In this document: positions 19,701 to 28,000 of the stretch, piece by piece
Layout: each line of letters begins with the position of its first letter
Numbering within the stretch: the first letter of the stretch is position 1
NCBI RefSeq assembly: GCF_029960785.1
Contig: NZ_JASBQE010000018.1
Location: 1-64,000, forward strand
DNA from: Polyangium sp. 15x6
Lineage (GTDB): Bacteria; Myxococcota_A; Polyangia; Polyangiales; Polyangiaceae
Direction: 5' to 3'
DNA length: 64,000 nt
Notes under the pieces: model-generated
Told to the model about the DNA's origin: nothing
What the model saw: only the letters and a program-made list of their open reading frames with translations
Database searches by the model: none
Made by a program: the position numbers and the translations under genes

Positions 19701-22700
19701 CAGGTTCAGCACCGCGTTCGCAGCGAGCGGACTTGTGATGCCGATCTGCTGCTGGGCGACCTCGGGCACGATCAGGAGAGCGAGATCGTGGGCACTGATT
19801 CGCAGAGCGGCCAGGATGCCCGCGGCATGGTCGAGCACGGTTCCCGCCGCGGTGCCACCCGGCACATTCGCAAATTCGCCTGATTGGGTCGTCACCGACT
19901 TGTTGAGAAAGAGCTCCTCGTAGAGCGATTTGCCCCACTCCTCGCTTGAACGCGTTCCGATGTCCCCCCAGAACGACAGGAGCACGGGAAGCGGTAGCTC
20001 GAGTTCCTTTTGCAATGCCACGATGTCGGCCACGTGGCGCACGATCACCGCATCGATGTCCCCTGCACCGAACGAGGTCAGCGTCCAGTCGAGCTCGGTG
20101 ATGCGGAAGCCGAGCCGCTTGCGCAGGCGCAGGAAACGGTGGATACGGCCGAGGAGCGCCTCGTCGAGTCCGTCCAGCGTCTTTGCATCGATATCGCAAC
20201 CCGTCTCGGGGTCGAGCTCGACCGTCGGCGAGGCGTTCGGATTCACGTATTTCGTCGCGAGCAGCTCTCGAAGCTCGTCGAAGGAGAGCCCTGCCTGCTT
20301 GAGGAACACCGGGACGGATGCCAGGCTCTCGACCCAGTTGGTCTCCGGCATTCCCCAGCATTCATACGCCGCGGGGGCCTCCGAGGATTGTTTCGTGACG
20401 ATTTCCCACTCCCGCTTCGACATGCGCAGGCGCTCGCGCGCGATCTGGTCGTTGACGTCAGCGGGGGGCGGCTTCTTTGCTGCGACGAAGGCTTCGACGA
20501 GCTCGTACCGGGGTACGCCGAGATGTTCGAGATAAACCCGCGCCTCTTCATCCCAGAGGTGGAACGGCAAATCGAAGGGATGGACCGCAGCCGCGAGCTC
20601 AGCGTAGGCCGCATTGCGAGCTTGCAGATGGAGCGGATCGAACACCTCGGGCTCGGCCAAGAGATCTTGCGACGCCCCTTCACTCTCGATCTTCGCCGGC
20701 CAGAGGTAGTCCGGCCCCTCCACCTCATTCGCAATGACGACCTCCAGGATCTCGTTGACGAGATCGATGTAGGGCAGGGTCGTGTTCGTGTTCTTGCAGG
20801 AGAGCAGGAGCCGCGCGATGTCCGGCCTTCGCCCCTTCGGGCCGTCGACCTGCCCGCTGAGATCGCCGATGAGGACGTCCCTCGCCGAGTAATGGTCCAC
20901 GTCGGGATCGGGATGCGGGAGATTGGAGTCCTGCCGATCCAAATACTCGAGCAGATCCACGAGGTAAGCCGCGGGGCCGTACACGGACCGGCAATGCTCG
21001 CACGCGCAGGCGTCCGGGGAGCCGAAGAGCGAAGACCAATCTGCGATGTCCTCGTGCGGCTCCTGGGCGGGCGTGGCCAGGTCCGGGAGGGTGGCGATCT
21101 TCGGCCCATGGAAGCTGCTCCCGTATTTGGCTAGGAGCGCGGTGGCCGTGGACGCGATCCAGCAAGCCCTGCCGAAGATAGCCTCGGCCCGTTCCGTTCC
21201 CAGAGCGGAGCCGAACCTGGCGATGAAGCGGCGCTTGCCCAGACGGTGGATGCTCTGCGCCGAATGGAGCCCGGCGTCGAGGAGCGGCTTCATCTCGTCG
21301 CGGTATCGGGGTGTGATGCGGAAGAGCCGCTCCATCTTCTTCAGCAGCTGCGTCGTCGCCTGGACATCACTCACGCCCGTCATCGCGTCTGGCGTTTGTT
21401 CGAGATACTTCGACACGCGTTTCGAGCCGAACTCGAAGTTCGGGTTGTTGCTGAAGAACACGCTGATGTTCGTCGCCGGCCCCGCGTCCCGGGTGACGCG
21501 GTCCGCGATGACGGCCGTGGGAAAGGCGGCCTCGACCGTGCGCTCGAGGATGCGGGCGTAGTTCGTCCGTCGTTCGTTTTCGTCCGCACCGGGCGTATCC
21601 GGGGGGCAGCCGATCTGCCCGGTGCCCCACGCCTCGTCGAGGATCTGCCTCCAGTCATCCTGGTCGTACCGCACGAATTCGCGGGCATTGGTCAGACCCC
21701 CGGAGAGCTTCTCGATGAGCGGCGCGTGGTACCGCGTGAGCGCGCCGCATTGCAGGACGAACTTGAGGCGATCAATGGTCGCCGGGGGAAAATCGGAATC
21801 TTGCGATATTTGCGTCCAGAGGCCGTCGACCGTCCCCTCGTGCTCAATGACCGAGCGGACGAATTTGGTTTGCGCCTCCGATCCGAGGTTCGCCAGCCCG
21901 AGCAGATCCGCAAACGAACTGCCACCCCCGATCCGCGGCCCGGAGGCGAGGGCCACCATCGCGCCGACGAACGTCTCCATCAGATCATCGATGTCCTCCG
22001 TCGAAAGGGCACGAACGATGTTCGCGGCCATCGACTGCTCGAAGGCTCGCCGGAGGGTGGAGAGCCGTTGCGAGAGGAGTTCCTCCCGCGTGGAAGGGAG
22101 TCCCTGCCGGAGAAGAGCATAGAGGGCACTTCGATTGAGCTGGAGCTCGCCGGCGAGGCTGCCTGCCTTGACAAGGAGATCGACGAGCTCTCGTGACTCG
22201 CCCGTGCTGCAGGCGATGTGCGACACGAGTTCTTCGCTTTCGCCCCCTGTGGGCCCATTGCCGATCACCGAGACCATCCGGGCCAGAACGCGGTCGTATT
22301 CGGGTATCCCGCGCAGGGGCGCATCTTCGAGTACGAGATTCACGACCGCGGTGGCTGGAGCGCGGCAGATGCCACTGGATTCCGCAACTTTGGTCTCTAC
22401 TGTTCCTTCAACTTTGAAGGCGCGAACGACGAGATCTGCGTGTTGCTTGCCCAAGCGGATCAGATCGTCGAGGGTGTAGCCGATGCGGAATCGCCCTTGC
22501 GGATCGGTGATCGCGAGAGAGCCTACTTGCGTTTCGGTATTTCCCTTTCTGTCATAAGCGCGAACTCTGTAAGCGTTCAGAGGCACCCCGTACGCGTCCG
22601 TGAGGCGCCCTCGCACCGCCAGGCTGCTTGGCTGTTCGGTGATGCGCGTTGCGCTCATATCCACGGCGACGCGGATGTGCTGCGTCTCGGCGGCCGGCTG

Positions 22701-22997
22701 CCAGGTGGCAGTGGGGGGCGCGAACCGACCGTTTTTGAGGAGACGGAACTTGAGGGCCGGCCTGCGACCGAGGAAGAGCGAGTCGAGGTACGCGTCGCTC
22801 ACGGTGAAGGCAAAGTCGCCGAGCCCATCGGTCTTCGCGATGGCTACGAGGTCGCTGCAGATACCTTCCTGATCCCACAGCTCGACGTACACGTCGTCGA
22901 TGCCGTGCCCGGTCGCGGCATCGACGATCCGGCCCTCGAGCCGGTAGATGCTCGCCGTGGCGTTCTCGAGTTCGAGCTCCTCATTCATGATGCTCAC
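13737..22997 (-). CDS. Tc toxin TcA subunit (pore-forming translocation pentamer)
   Basis: At 3086 residues this is larger than typical TcA proteins (about 2500). The N-terminus adds two beta-sandwich domains of the carboxypeptidase-regulatory type (about 18-112 and 126-225). The VRP1-like shell region follows, with its conserved cysteine cluster CACEHC near 665 and the stretch RSVYGPAAYLVDLLEYL just after it. The conserved RKVFLYPENWIEPELRDD lies near 1670 and the neuraminidase-like region near 1760-1800. The C-terminal quarter holds the long helical hairpins of the pore (about 2590-2700) and the TcB-binding domain. In the family, TcA pentamers bind the target cell and inject the cargo released from TcB-TcC. 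The next gene starts 34 bp downstream. GTG at 22997, behind AAGGAG, is preferred; ATG three codons later is possible. Confidence 0.92.
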   Translation of the reverse strand: MSIMNEELELENATASIYRLEGRIVDAATGHGIDDVYVELWDQEGICSDLVAIAKTDGLGDFAFTVSDAYLDSLFLGRRPALKFRLLKNGRFAPPTATWQPAAETQHIRVAVDMSATRITEQPSSLAVRGRLTDAYGVPLNAYRVRAYDRKGNTETQVGSLAITDPQGRFRIGYTLDDLIRLGKQHADLVVRAFKVEGTVETKVAESSGICRAPATAVVNLVLEDAPLRGIPEYDRVLARMVSVIGNGPTGGESEELVSHIACSTGESRELVDLLVKAGSLAGELQLNRSALYALLRQGLPSTREELLSQRLSTLRRAFEQSMAANIVRALSTEDIDDLMETFVGAMVALASGPRIGGGSSFADLLGLANLGSEAQTKFVRSVIEHEGTVDGLWTQISQDSDFPPATIDRLKFVLQCGALTRYHAPLIEKLSGGLTNAREFVRYDQDDWRQILDEAWGTGQIGCPPDTPGADENERRTNYARILERTVEAAFPTAVIADRVTRDAGPATNISVFFSNNPNFEFGSKRVSKYLEQTPDAMTGVSDVQATTQLLKKMERLFRITPRYRDEMKPLLDAGLHSAQSIHRLGKRRFIARFGSALGTERAEAIFGRACWIASTATALLAKYGSSFHGPKIATLPDLATPAQEPHEDIADWSSLFGSPDACACEHCRSVYGPAAYLVDLLEYLDRQDSNLPHPDPDVDHYSARDVLIGDLSGQVDGPKGRRPDIARLLLSCKNTNTTLPYIDLVNEILEVVIANEVEGPDYLWPAKIESEGASQDLLAEPEVFDPLHLQARNAAYAELAAAVHPFDLPFHLWDEEARVYLEHLGVPRYELVEAFVAAKKPPPADVNDQIARERLRMSKREWEIVTKQSSEAPAAYECWGMPETNWVESLASVPVFLKQAGLSFDELRELLATKYVNPNASPTVELDPETGCDIDAKTLDGLDEALLGRIHRFLRLRKRLGFRITELDWTLTSFGAGDIDAVIVRHVADIVALQKELELPLPVLLSFWGDIGTRSSEEWGKSLYEELFLNKSVTTQSGEFANVPGGTAAGTVLDHAAGILAALRISAHDLALLIVPEVAQQQIGITSPLAANAVLNLENLSRLHRIVALARGLRIGIQDLLVLLELSGLEALTVTVDPPQPPQPPAVPATTRAFVELVAKVRRSKFSIAELHSLVRHEPPPGTPVVLSDVVRDRIVADLEAIAARVVTETTLVPDPWNEQLRARLEEVLDGVPAVEAPAIVQRILEILETPSTESPEARDDERGFIQNHLGHVFGAETSDALDDLVGPAGTTSNPGTAPATARFAYVLPRLLNHLRRTRTQSLVTQKLATELKLDAEAVEHLLTTVLVSSAPQGTRAIFDFLPAMNNALGYTAPTEATNADRKTTVQLLYKVALIVQRLRLHASELASPYPTGATPGWLDLNTLLLGGQDADADRQERFAKLMRLVDLASFRDTLRNGREDLRAIFTQAGIVGPTLFYDELSARTGWPRNDVQPLIENVFAFTQADFLDEKALLCLHRAFQLLSRLGASAAQGALWANVDATTADIALDVKRVARAKHDDARWSEVARPLRDVLREKQRDALVGYLVAKRDLAGPNELFDELLIDVEMSPCQLTSRIKQAISSVQMFVQRVLLGLEASVPDLGEEAAREWDWMKSYRVWEANRKVFLYPENWIEPELRDDKTPFFKTLESRLLQGDVNAESAETAYREYLESLHEVSRLEVAAMFHEREDGADPVDIVHVIARTHAPPHRYYYRRRIDASYWTPWEKVDLDIPGDHLLAAVWNRRLHLFWPMFQEQSDKPSDPQSNSKKKSWRVGFSWSAYRNGGFGAVQTTGERGMRLPLAIEPSLVSFSFSIDDEAGDLTIHALANESGYDGIETTHTTYTLIGRLTIGSCTGELNFYAINWPLPGWRPAHALPTNMRFMEQALLRPNDFLRIRVTGAFTQSPFGIPVVDLLGNTPGRFSLLTDRQNDTVMLEEKSRAPMFYGDKSRVFFMDLQLQARVAWSSAAQSFPNASAPVKRHAGEGLDPIVLQWANTPKIYLGVNAAVHGAYRFHAFYHPYVCDFVRHLERRGIDGLLRWDMQGPTPLQLTWSDIEDLYEPTKFVAEPFPIEEVDFSFGGAYSQYNWELFFHAPFLAATRLSKNGRFAEADRWFRYIFDPTGGAPGNGPERFWNVRPFRENLDLASIQAQLEQLAAENPNAQLLTELFGGSSELGATQDLTAQIARWRENPFNPHLIARMRPLAYQKSVVMKYVENLLSWGDSLFRRDTIESINEATQLYILAARILGDRPRLVKQEDVPPRSYAELEPSIDAFSNALVEIESVIPLLPPDADVRCTRREPPPALRTLYFCVPPNDQMLALWDTVGDRLFKIRHCMNIDGTVRQLPLFEPPIDPGLLVKAAANGLNIGELLYGINIPLPIYRFSVLQAKALEFVGSVIAMGGALLAAREKRDGEALSRLRSRHELDVLSAMREVRKRQVDEAKESLEALRRSRAVIEERLTFYAGIEYMIPEEEMQATLTNLANLETTNAGIAHTLAAVAKLFPQISIAGPLPPKLESEFGGVQLGGVLEAGGQFHSLLASIHHAGASQSATMASYKRRWAEWKLQERLAQKEIEQINRQIAAAEIRLEIAQKELANHDLSIKNAKEVEEYLKTKYTNEELYDWMASQVEGVYFHGYKLAYELAKRAERAFQFELAQPGASYVNFGNWESARDGLLAGERLQLDLRRMEAAYLEQNKREYEITKHISLAEVDPLALLKLREKGKCEVELPEALFDQDWPGHYLRRIKTISMTVPVVNGPYAGVNSKLTLLKSSVRMNSEVHPTPSLAANYPRKTDASGPDPRFLDHYGSTQSIVTSSGQSDAGLFELVFRDERYLPFEGAGADSTWKIELDGKTNRFDPTAVHDVVLHVRYTARDGGETLKKGALEALGVVENPPAGSGPTGFRLFSAKTDFPDGWHVFLAGAGQPATHTLSLPLGLRHFQPLLGNRSLVITKVHLFAKRSGVSTANLLIQVRVPGVSPENPATASPTLSNTGEIYGDLLFENVAIGPAIEIRSETASNFASWTLKVTETPIQLEDLWIVCEYKQQ

Positions 22998-23960
22998 CGC
23001 GCTCCTTGATCAAGTGACGTCGCCTCCCACAGAGACGACCAAAGCCATGCCAGCCCGACGCACAGACCATCGGGCAAGGCGCCCTACGAGCACACCACGG
23101 CCCTTTCGTCGCATCGAAAGCGACGAATACGAACCTGAGGCGCACGCGGTATCCCTCCAGGTGAACATACGAAACCGTATTCAGCCGTATGCTCGCGGCG
23201 GGACGTGCGTGCCCGTGTTGTAGATCTACCAATACCTATCACGGGGGGAAATGACACCCCGTCTATTCCTGTTCTTACCCTTCACCAAACGGCCAGGACC
23301 CGTTCTCGATGAGCACTGAGAAAACCTCCGCGCGCGACGAGACGGGTACCGTCATGCAGCAACATGATGCACGAGGCGACGCGAGAAGCTACACGTCGGC
23401 CAGGCTCCCGAGGCACGGGCGCCATAAGTCGTCTGGCAGAGTGTAAATTGCAGAGGACCCGCATTCCGTCCACAGAAATAATCGAGGACGGAGTAGTTCG
23501 GGAGGATATGTGGGTACGGTGTAGTCCTCTCGGCACCCAGTGGGAATGGCATGCCGATGTAGTTGCGGCTGGATCCTGGGCTCTGCGCGCACCCGCTCGC
23601 GCGAATGCCGCTACGCAGGGGCTCGGCTGGCACCGCCCGGCAGCAGTAATAAGGAAGTGGCGGGCTGGTACTGGACTGACACGGGACATGAAATGTCCTA
23701 GCCTGCCGGTTGTCGACACATATTATTGAAAGTCAAGAGGTCGACACGATGGCGACGGTTGAGAGATCTGCCATCGTGCCAGGTGATCGCTCGACGTCTC
23801 CCCTGGTGTGGAGCGAGCGGGGGCTGACGGGGGTCAACCGCGAAGGTGGAGCTTGAGCAGGGAGCGGGGGCCGCGGTCACGGAGCGTGTGAAACTCGCCT
23901 CCAGGCGTCCTGCGAGGAGGGGATCACGCCGGTGTCGGAGGTCTACCGCGGTTTAACAAG
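22998..23960. other. Long non-coding stretch upstream of the toxin operon
   Basis: About 960 bases hold no convincing gene on either strand, and the base composition is visibly lower in GC than the flanks. It must contain the toxin promoter. Two small dyads are visible: CATACG at 23166-23171 with CGTATG at 23186-23191, and ACGGGG at 23241-23246 with CCCCGT at 23257-23262. The octamer GTCGACAC occurs twice within 23710-23750. Any of these could be operator sites, but I cannot tie them to a regulator. Confidence 0.4.
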
Positions 23961-23973
23961 GCTCTTCCGATCT
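23961..23973 (+). other. Exact 13-base match to the Illumina adapter stem
   Basis: GCTCTTCCGATCT stands here; it is the shared 3' stem of the common Illumina sequencing adapters. The flanking bases do not continue the adapter. It sits between the toxin promoter region and the first gene of the integrated element. A chance match of 13 bases in 64 kb is improbable (order of one in five hundred for both strands) but not excluded. Confidence 0.5.
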
Positions 23974-23990
23974 GGGCACCAATTCTATAT

Positions 23991-24359
23991 TTGCACGTGG
24001 GGTGTTTGTCCGAACAGACGACAAGGAGCGGTCGGCTCCTCGGCCTGTCGAGGGGCAAGGGGTTGTCGGCCTTCGTTCGGTCTGAGCTCAAGAACCGGCA
24101 TGGGACTCCTACCAGCCTGCGCTACATCCTCCTCGATGCCGCGGACGAGCGGCTGGCGGAGGGGTACGTGATGATTACGCGCATCGAGCGCACCGTCGTC
24201 GAGGTGCCCATGGACATCCTGGAGGGGCACACTGTCTGGGGGGCGATGCTCGCGCTTGGAGACGTCGTGGTTCTGCGGTGGAGGAGCGAGCTGCGGGATC
24301 CGTCTGGCCAGCTGCTTGCCCGGAAGACCTACGCCTGCGAATACCGAGGGCCTTTCTGA
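23991..24359 (+). CDS. Small hypothetical protein at the left end of the integrated element
   Basis: A 122-residue frame with G/C-biased third positions opens at TTG 23991, without a good ribosome binding site. The central part (RYILLDAADERLAEGYVMI) and the end (DPSGQLLARKTYACEYRGPF) look like a folded beta-rich domain. The true N-terminus may have been lost, since the adapter-like 13-mer lies just 18 bases upstream. No family is recognised. It is co-oriented with the HTH gene that follows. Confidence 0.45.
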   Translation: MHVGCLSEQTTRSGRLLGLSRGKGLSAFVRSELKNRHGTPTSLRYILLDAADERLAEGYVMITRIERTVVEVPMDILEGHTVWGAMLALGDVVVLRWRSELRDPSGQLLARKTYACEYRGPF

Positions 24360-24506
24360 TCTGGGCGTCTACCCGCGGCAGTCCAGCTGCTTGGGTGACG
24401 AGCTGCCCGAGGAGCCCACGGATTACTTGCCCGGCGGCTTGGGGCTCAAGAGCTGGTGTGACTGGACGGAAAGGAAACGGTTCTGGCAGTAGACCGGTTC
24501 GTTCGG

Positions 24507-24935
24507 TTGGACTGGTTCTGTGCCGCGAGGAGGAGCAAGCACGCGCAGATCATCTCGGCCACCAGCTTGAACGAGTGGCTCGAGACGTTCTCCCCGCGGG
24601 ACCGCGAGCTCGTCGAGCTGCGCGCTGCCGGGCACGACCTCGACGAGAGCGCGGAGAAGCTCGGCACGTCGAGGTTCATGGTGTGCAGGCGGATCAAGGA
24701 GCTGGACGAGCTCCTGGCCGAGCACGCGGACATGCCGGACTGCGTCTATCGCCGGCAGTGGAAGCGCTCGAGGGCGGGCGAGGAGGCCCCGCCGGAGAGC
24801 GGCGTCCAGATGAAGAAGACGAGGTCCAGGGCAAGCCGTCCAGGCGGGTGCAGGACGCGGCGTGATGCGGCTGAGAACGGGCTAAACCCGTTCGCTTGTG
24901 CATCCACATCCGCGGTGCGAGAGCGGCACCGTTGA
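24507..24935 (+). CDS. HTH protein resembling sigma-70 region 4
   Basis: The 142-residue product has LETFSPRDRELVELRAAG followed by a helix-turn-helix (DESAEKLGTSRFMVCRRIKEL) at about residues 37-66. This is the arrangement of sigma region 4 or LuxR-type DNA-binding domains. No region 2 is present, so it is probably a small element-encoded regulator rather than a sigma factor. The tail after residue 75 is basic and of low complexity. The listed start is TTG; there is no strong ribosome binding site, so the first residues are uncertain. It converges with the replication gene, whose stop lies 139 bases away across a large inverted repeat. Confidence 0.55.
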   Translation: MDWFCAARRSKHAQIISATSLNEWLETFSPRDRELVELRAAGHDLDESAEKLGTSRFMVCRRIKELDELLAEHADMPDCVYRRQWKRSRAGEEAPPESGVQMKKTRSRASRPGGCRTRRDAAENGLNPFACASTSAVRERHR

Positions 24936-24980
24936 ACACGAGGCTCCGGGTTGAGGTAGGAGCGCGCTGGTTTGACCTTC

Positions 24981-25051
24981 CTTGGAACCCCCGTAAGACG
25001 CGCTGGCGCGTCTGCCCCCGACGCGGTCATATAGGTACCGGAGGTTCCAAG
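24981..25051. repeat. Nested inverted repeat between convergent genes
   Basis: Outer arms CTTGGAACC (24981-24989) and GGTTCCAAG (25043-25051) enclose an inner near-palindrome AGACGCGC-TG-GCGCGTCT (24996-25013). All arms pair perfectly. The structure lies between the 3' ends of the HTH gene and the replication gene, so a two-way transcription terminator is the simplest reading. No T-tract follows the arms. A recombination or replication site of the element is the alternative. Confidence 0.5.
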
Positions 25052-25073
25052 CGTCAATTCGCTGTTCTTTTCG

Positions 25074-28000
25074 TTACTTCGACCAGCGCGGCATGATCTT
25101 TGGCTCGACCACGATCGGCACCGAAGGCACGTACTTCTGCATCCCGGCGATCATGCAGTCGCGCATGAGCACCTTGACCTCCTCGGCGTGCTCCTCGGGC
25201 GCTTCAACGAGGAGCTCGTCATGCACGACGAGGAACATCTGCGCTCCGAGCCCATTGAGGTGCGGGGCCAGGAGCACCATCGCCTGCTTCATGCCGTCGG
25301 CCGCAGTGCCCTGAATGGGCGTGCACAGCTTGGCGTTGAACTGGTTCGGTTCGCCGAAGTATCGAATGCGCCCGCTGGCAGTGCGCAGCGCGTCCGGCTT
25401 CTCTTGTCGCACGTATTCGTGCCAGGACAGCACGCCGACGTAGAGCTCGAAGTACTTCCGCTTGTACTCCTCGGCCTCCTCGAGGCTCATCACAACCCCG
25501 AAGTTCTCGAGGGCGTAGGCCACGAGCGAGGCCGCTCCCATGCCATTCATCAGGCCGAAGTTGATCGCCTTGGCCCTGTCACGCGCTTCTTTCGTAACAG
25601 CATCAGGAGACACGCCCAAGATGTACATCGCGGTCTCGGTGTGCGGGTCTCGCCCTCGCTGGAACAGCTCGACGAGGCGCTCATCGCCGGTGAAGTCCGC
25701 GAGGACGCGTAGTTCGATCGCGTTGTAGTCGCCGACGACGAGCTTCTTGCCCGGGGGAGCCTGGATGCATCCCCGGATCTTGTTGTCGCGCGGCAGCGCG
25801 AGCAGGTTCGGCAGGGAGCAGGACATGCGCCCCGTTGCCGCACCGAGTTGATTGAACGAGGCATGTACACGCCCGTTCTTGTCGAGTCGGAGCAGAACCT
25901 CTTTTCCCGGCCCAGCAACGAAGCTGTGGAGCGTCCGGAAGCGCAGCAGATCTTGAACGAGGGGGACATGAGCGAAGGGCGCCAGCGCACCGCCACCCGT
26001 GCGCGGCACGCTGATCCCCTCATCGCGGAGCAGGGCCTTCACCTCCTTGTCGTTGTGGATGTTCACGCCCCTGGCCCTGAAGCGCTTCTTGATCAGCTCC
26101 GCCTCTGCGCCCCACGCGTCCACGACGCCCGCCCACTCCACAGGGTTGATGGGCACGCCCGCGAGCTCCGTCTGCGCGATGTGGGGCTGGAACGACAACT
26201 CGAGCTCGGCGGCTCCTTCCATGCCGTATCGCGTGATCTCCTCGCGCAGACAGTCAGCGATGCGAAGCACATCCTGGGCTTCTGCCACCGCCGCCTCGTG
26301 TTCTCGTTGCACTCCCGTCCCCGCCCGCGCGTTGTCGTTCGGGGAGAGGCCCGCCTCCGCGCGAGCGCGCTCGAGGTTGAAGTGCTTCGGATTGTCGATG
26401 TGCTCTCCGAGATCGCGCAGCTTCCAGAGCAACATCGTGTCGAAGGCCGCCTTCGGCTCCACACCCAGGTGGTGGGCGAGGTGCATGAGCGGCGCCTTCA
26501 TGTCGTGGCCGACGACGGTCACCTGTGGGAGGACGTCGGCGAGCGGCCCGAGAGTCCCTGGCTTCGACAGGTCGAGCACACAGGTCTTCCCGTCTGGCGT
26601 GGCAAGGGCGAGCAGGCTGGGCCGATCGATGATGGGGCGTGCCCCTGTCGATCGCATCGCCATGCCGACCCTGCCGGCACAGGCAGCGTCCCCAGCGAAC
26701 GCCGCGACATCCAGGGCGAGGCCCGTCGGCTGGCCCGACCCATGGGCCGACGTGGCCCGACCGGGTTGGGCCAGGATTCCCTTCGCAGATCGAGCACTTA
26801 GGTCGTGTGGCCCTACTGGCCCTACCTTTCCAGGGGCAGGGGTGACCCCGCTATGGGAATCGCTAGGCAGGGTGGGAGCCTCTCCCACCTGCATCGAAAC
26901 GCCGCCTTGTTGGGAGCTACCATCTGAGGAGTAGGGCCAGTAGGGCCACTTCTCAGAACTGCCTGGATCCGTCGAGGAAACGCTCAATCCATTGGTCGGG
27001 CCGCGGTAGGGCCTCGGTAGGGCCAGTAGGGCCCGGGGCGGGAGCCGCGGCGAGACGGGGTAGAGCGCTGGCGCCCCCGCATCACCACCCCGCCCTGCAG
27101 GCGGCTGCCCGGACCCGCTCGCCGGCCCAGCGCCACCCCCCGGCCCAGGTCCACCCCCTGGCCCGCCGTCGGGGTCATCATCATCGGTGTCGTCCGAGCG
27201 GTTGCTGAGCTCCTCGTTGACGCGCCCCTCGATCTCGCTCGGCTCGAGGAGGTAGTGCTTGGGCAGCTTCACCACCCGTGCCCGCACCCCACCGACGCGC
27301 CGCTTCGGGTGCAGGTTTTTCCCGTCGCCCTTCGAGGTCAGCCCTTCTTCCACGAGCTGAGCCCAGAACGCCGGCTGGTCGAGCGGCATCGGCTCGTTCA
27401 TCGCCCTGAGGGCCTGCACGAAGGACTCGTATGCAGCCTCGGGGACCAGGTAGACGAACTTGTCGTCGACCCAGCCGATGTTCTTGCCGCCGCCGACCTC
27501 GCACGATGTCGGCACGGCGCCGCTCGGCTCGTTCTTCACGAGCGGCAGGTGCGCGGCCACCAGGCCCACCCTGCCTTGCGTGAGGAGCGACTTGAGCACC
27601 GAGAGGAAGCGCTGGCTCGGCTTCGTCTCCGTGGCGAGGTGCGCCTGGTCGCGGCCGTTCGCCACGAGCGCGGCCTTCACCTTCTCGAGGTAGGCAGCTG
27701 CCCCGGCAGCGTCGAGTACGCCCATGTCGACCGCGAACTCCGCGAAGTAATGCGCGCCGACGAGCAGGTGCGCCATCGCCTCAGGCGCACGCAGATGAAC
27801 ATCGTCCTGTTGCCGGAAAGCCGCCGCGTACTTCTCGTGAATCGTCGCGACCTCCGTGTGGATGCTATTCAGGCGCGGCAGAAGCCATTCGATGTAGGCT
27901 CGCAACGCGTGGGGCAACCGGCCACGGGCGAGCTGCAAGCGCTTGAGCTTGTCGAGATCGACATCTTCGCGCCGCATGCGGATGGTGATGAGGCGCGCCC

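Noticed and set aside
23282..23729. Short overlapping open frames upstream of the toxin operon
   Set aside because: No ribosome binding site, codon bias or protein character on either strand.
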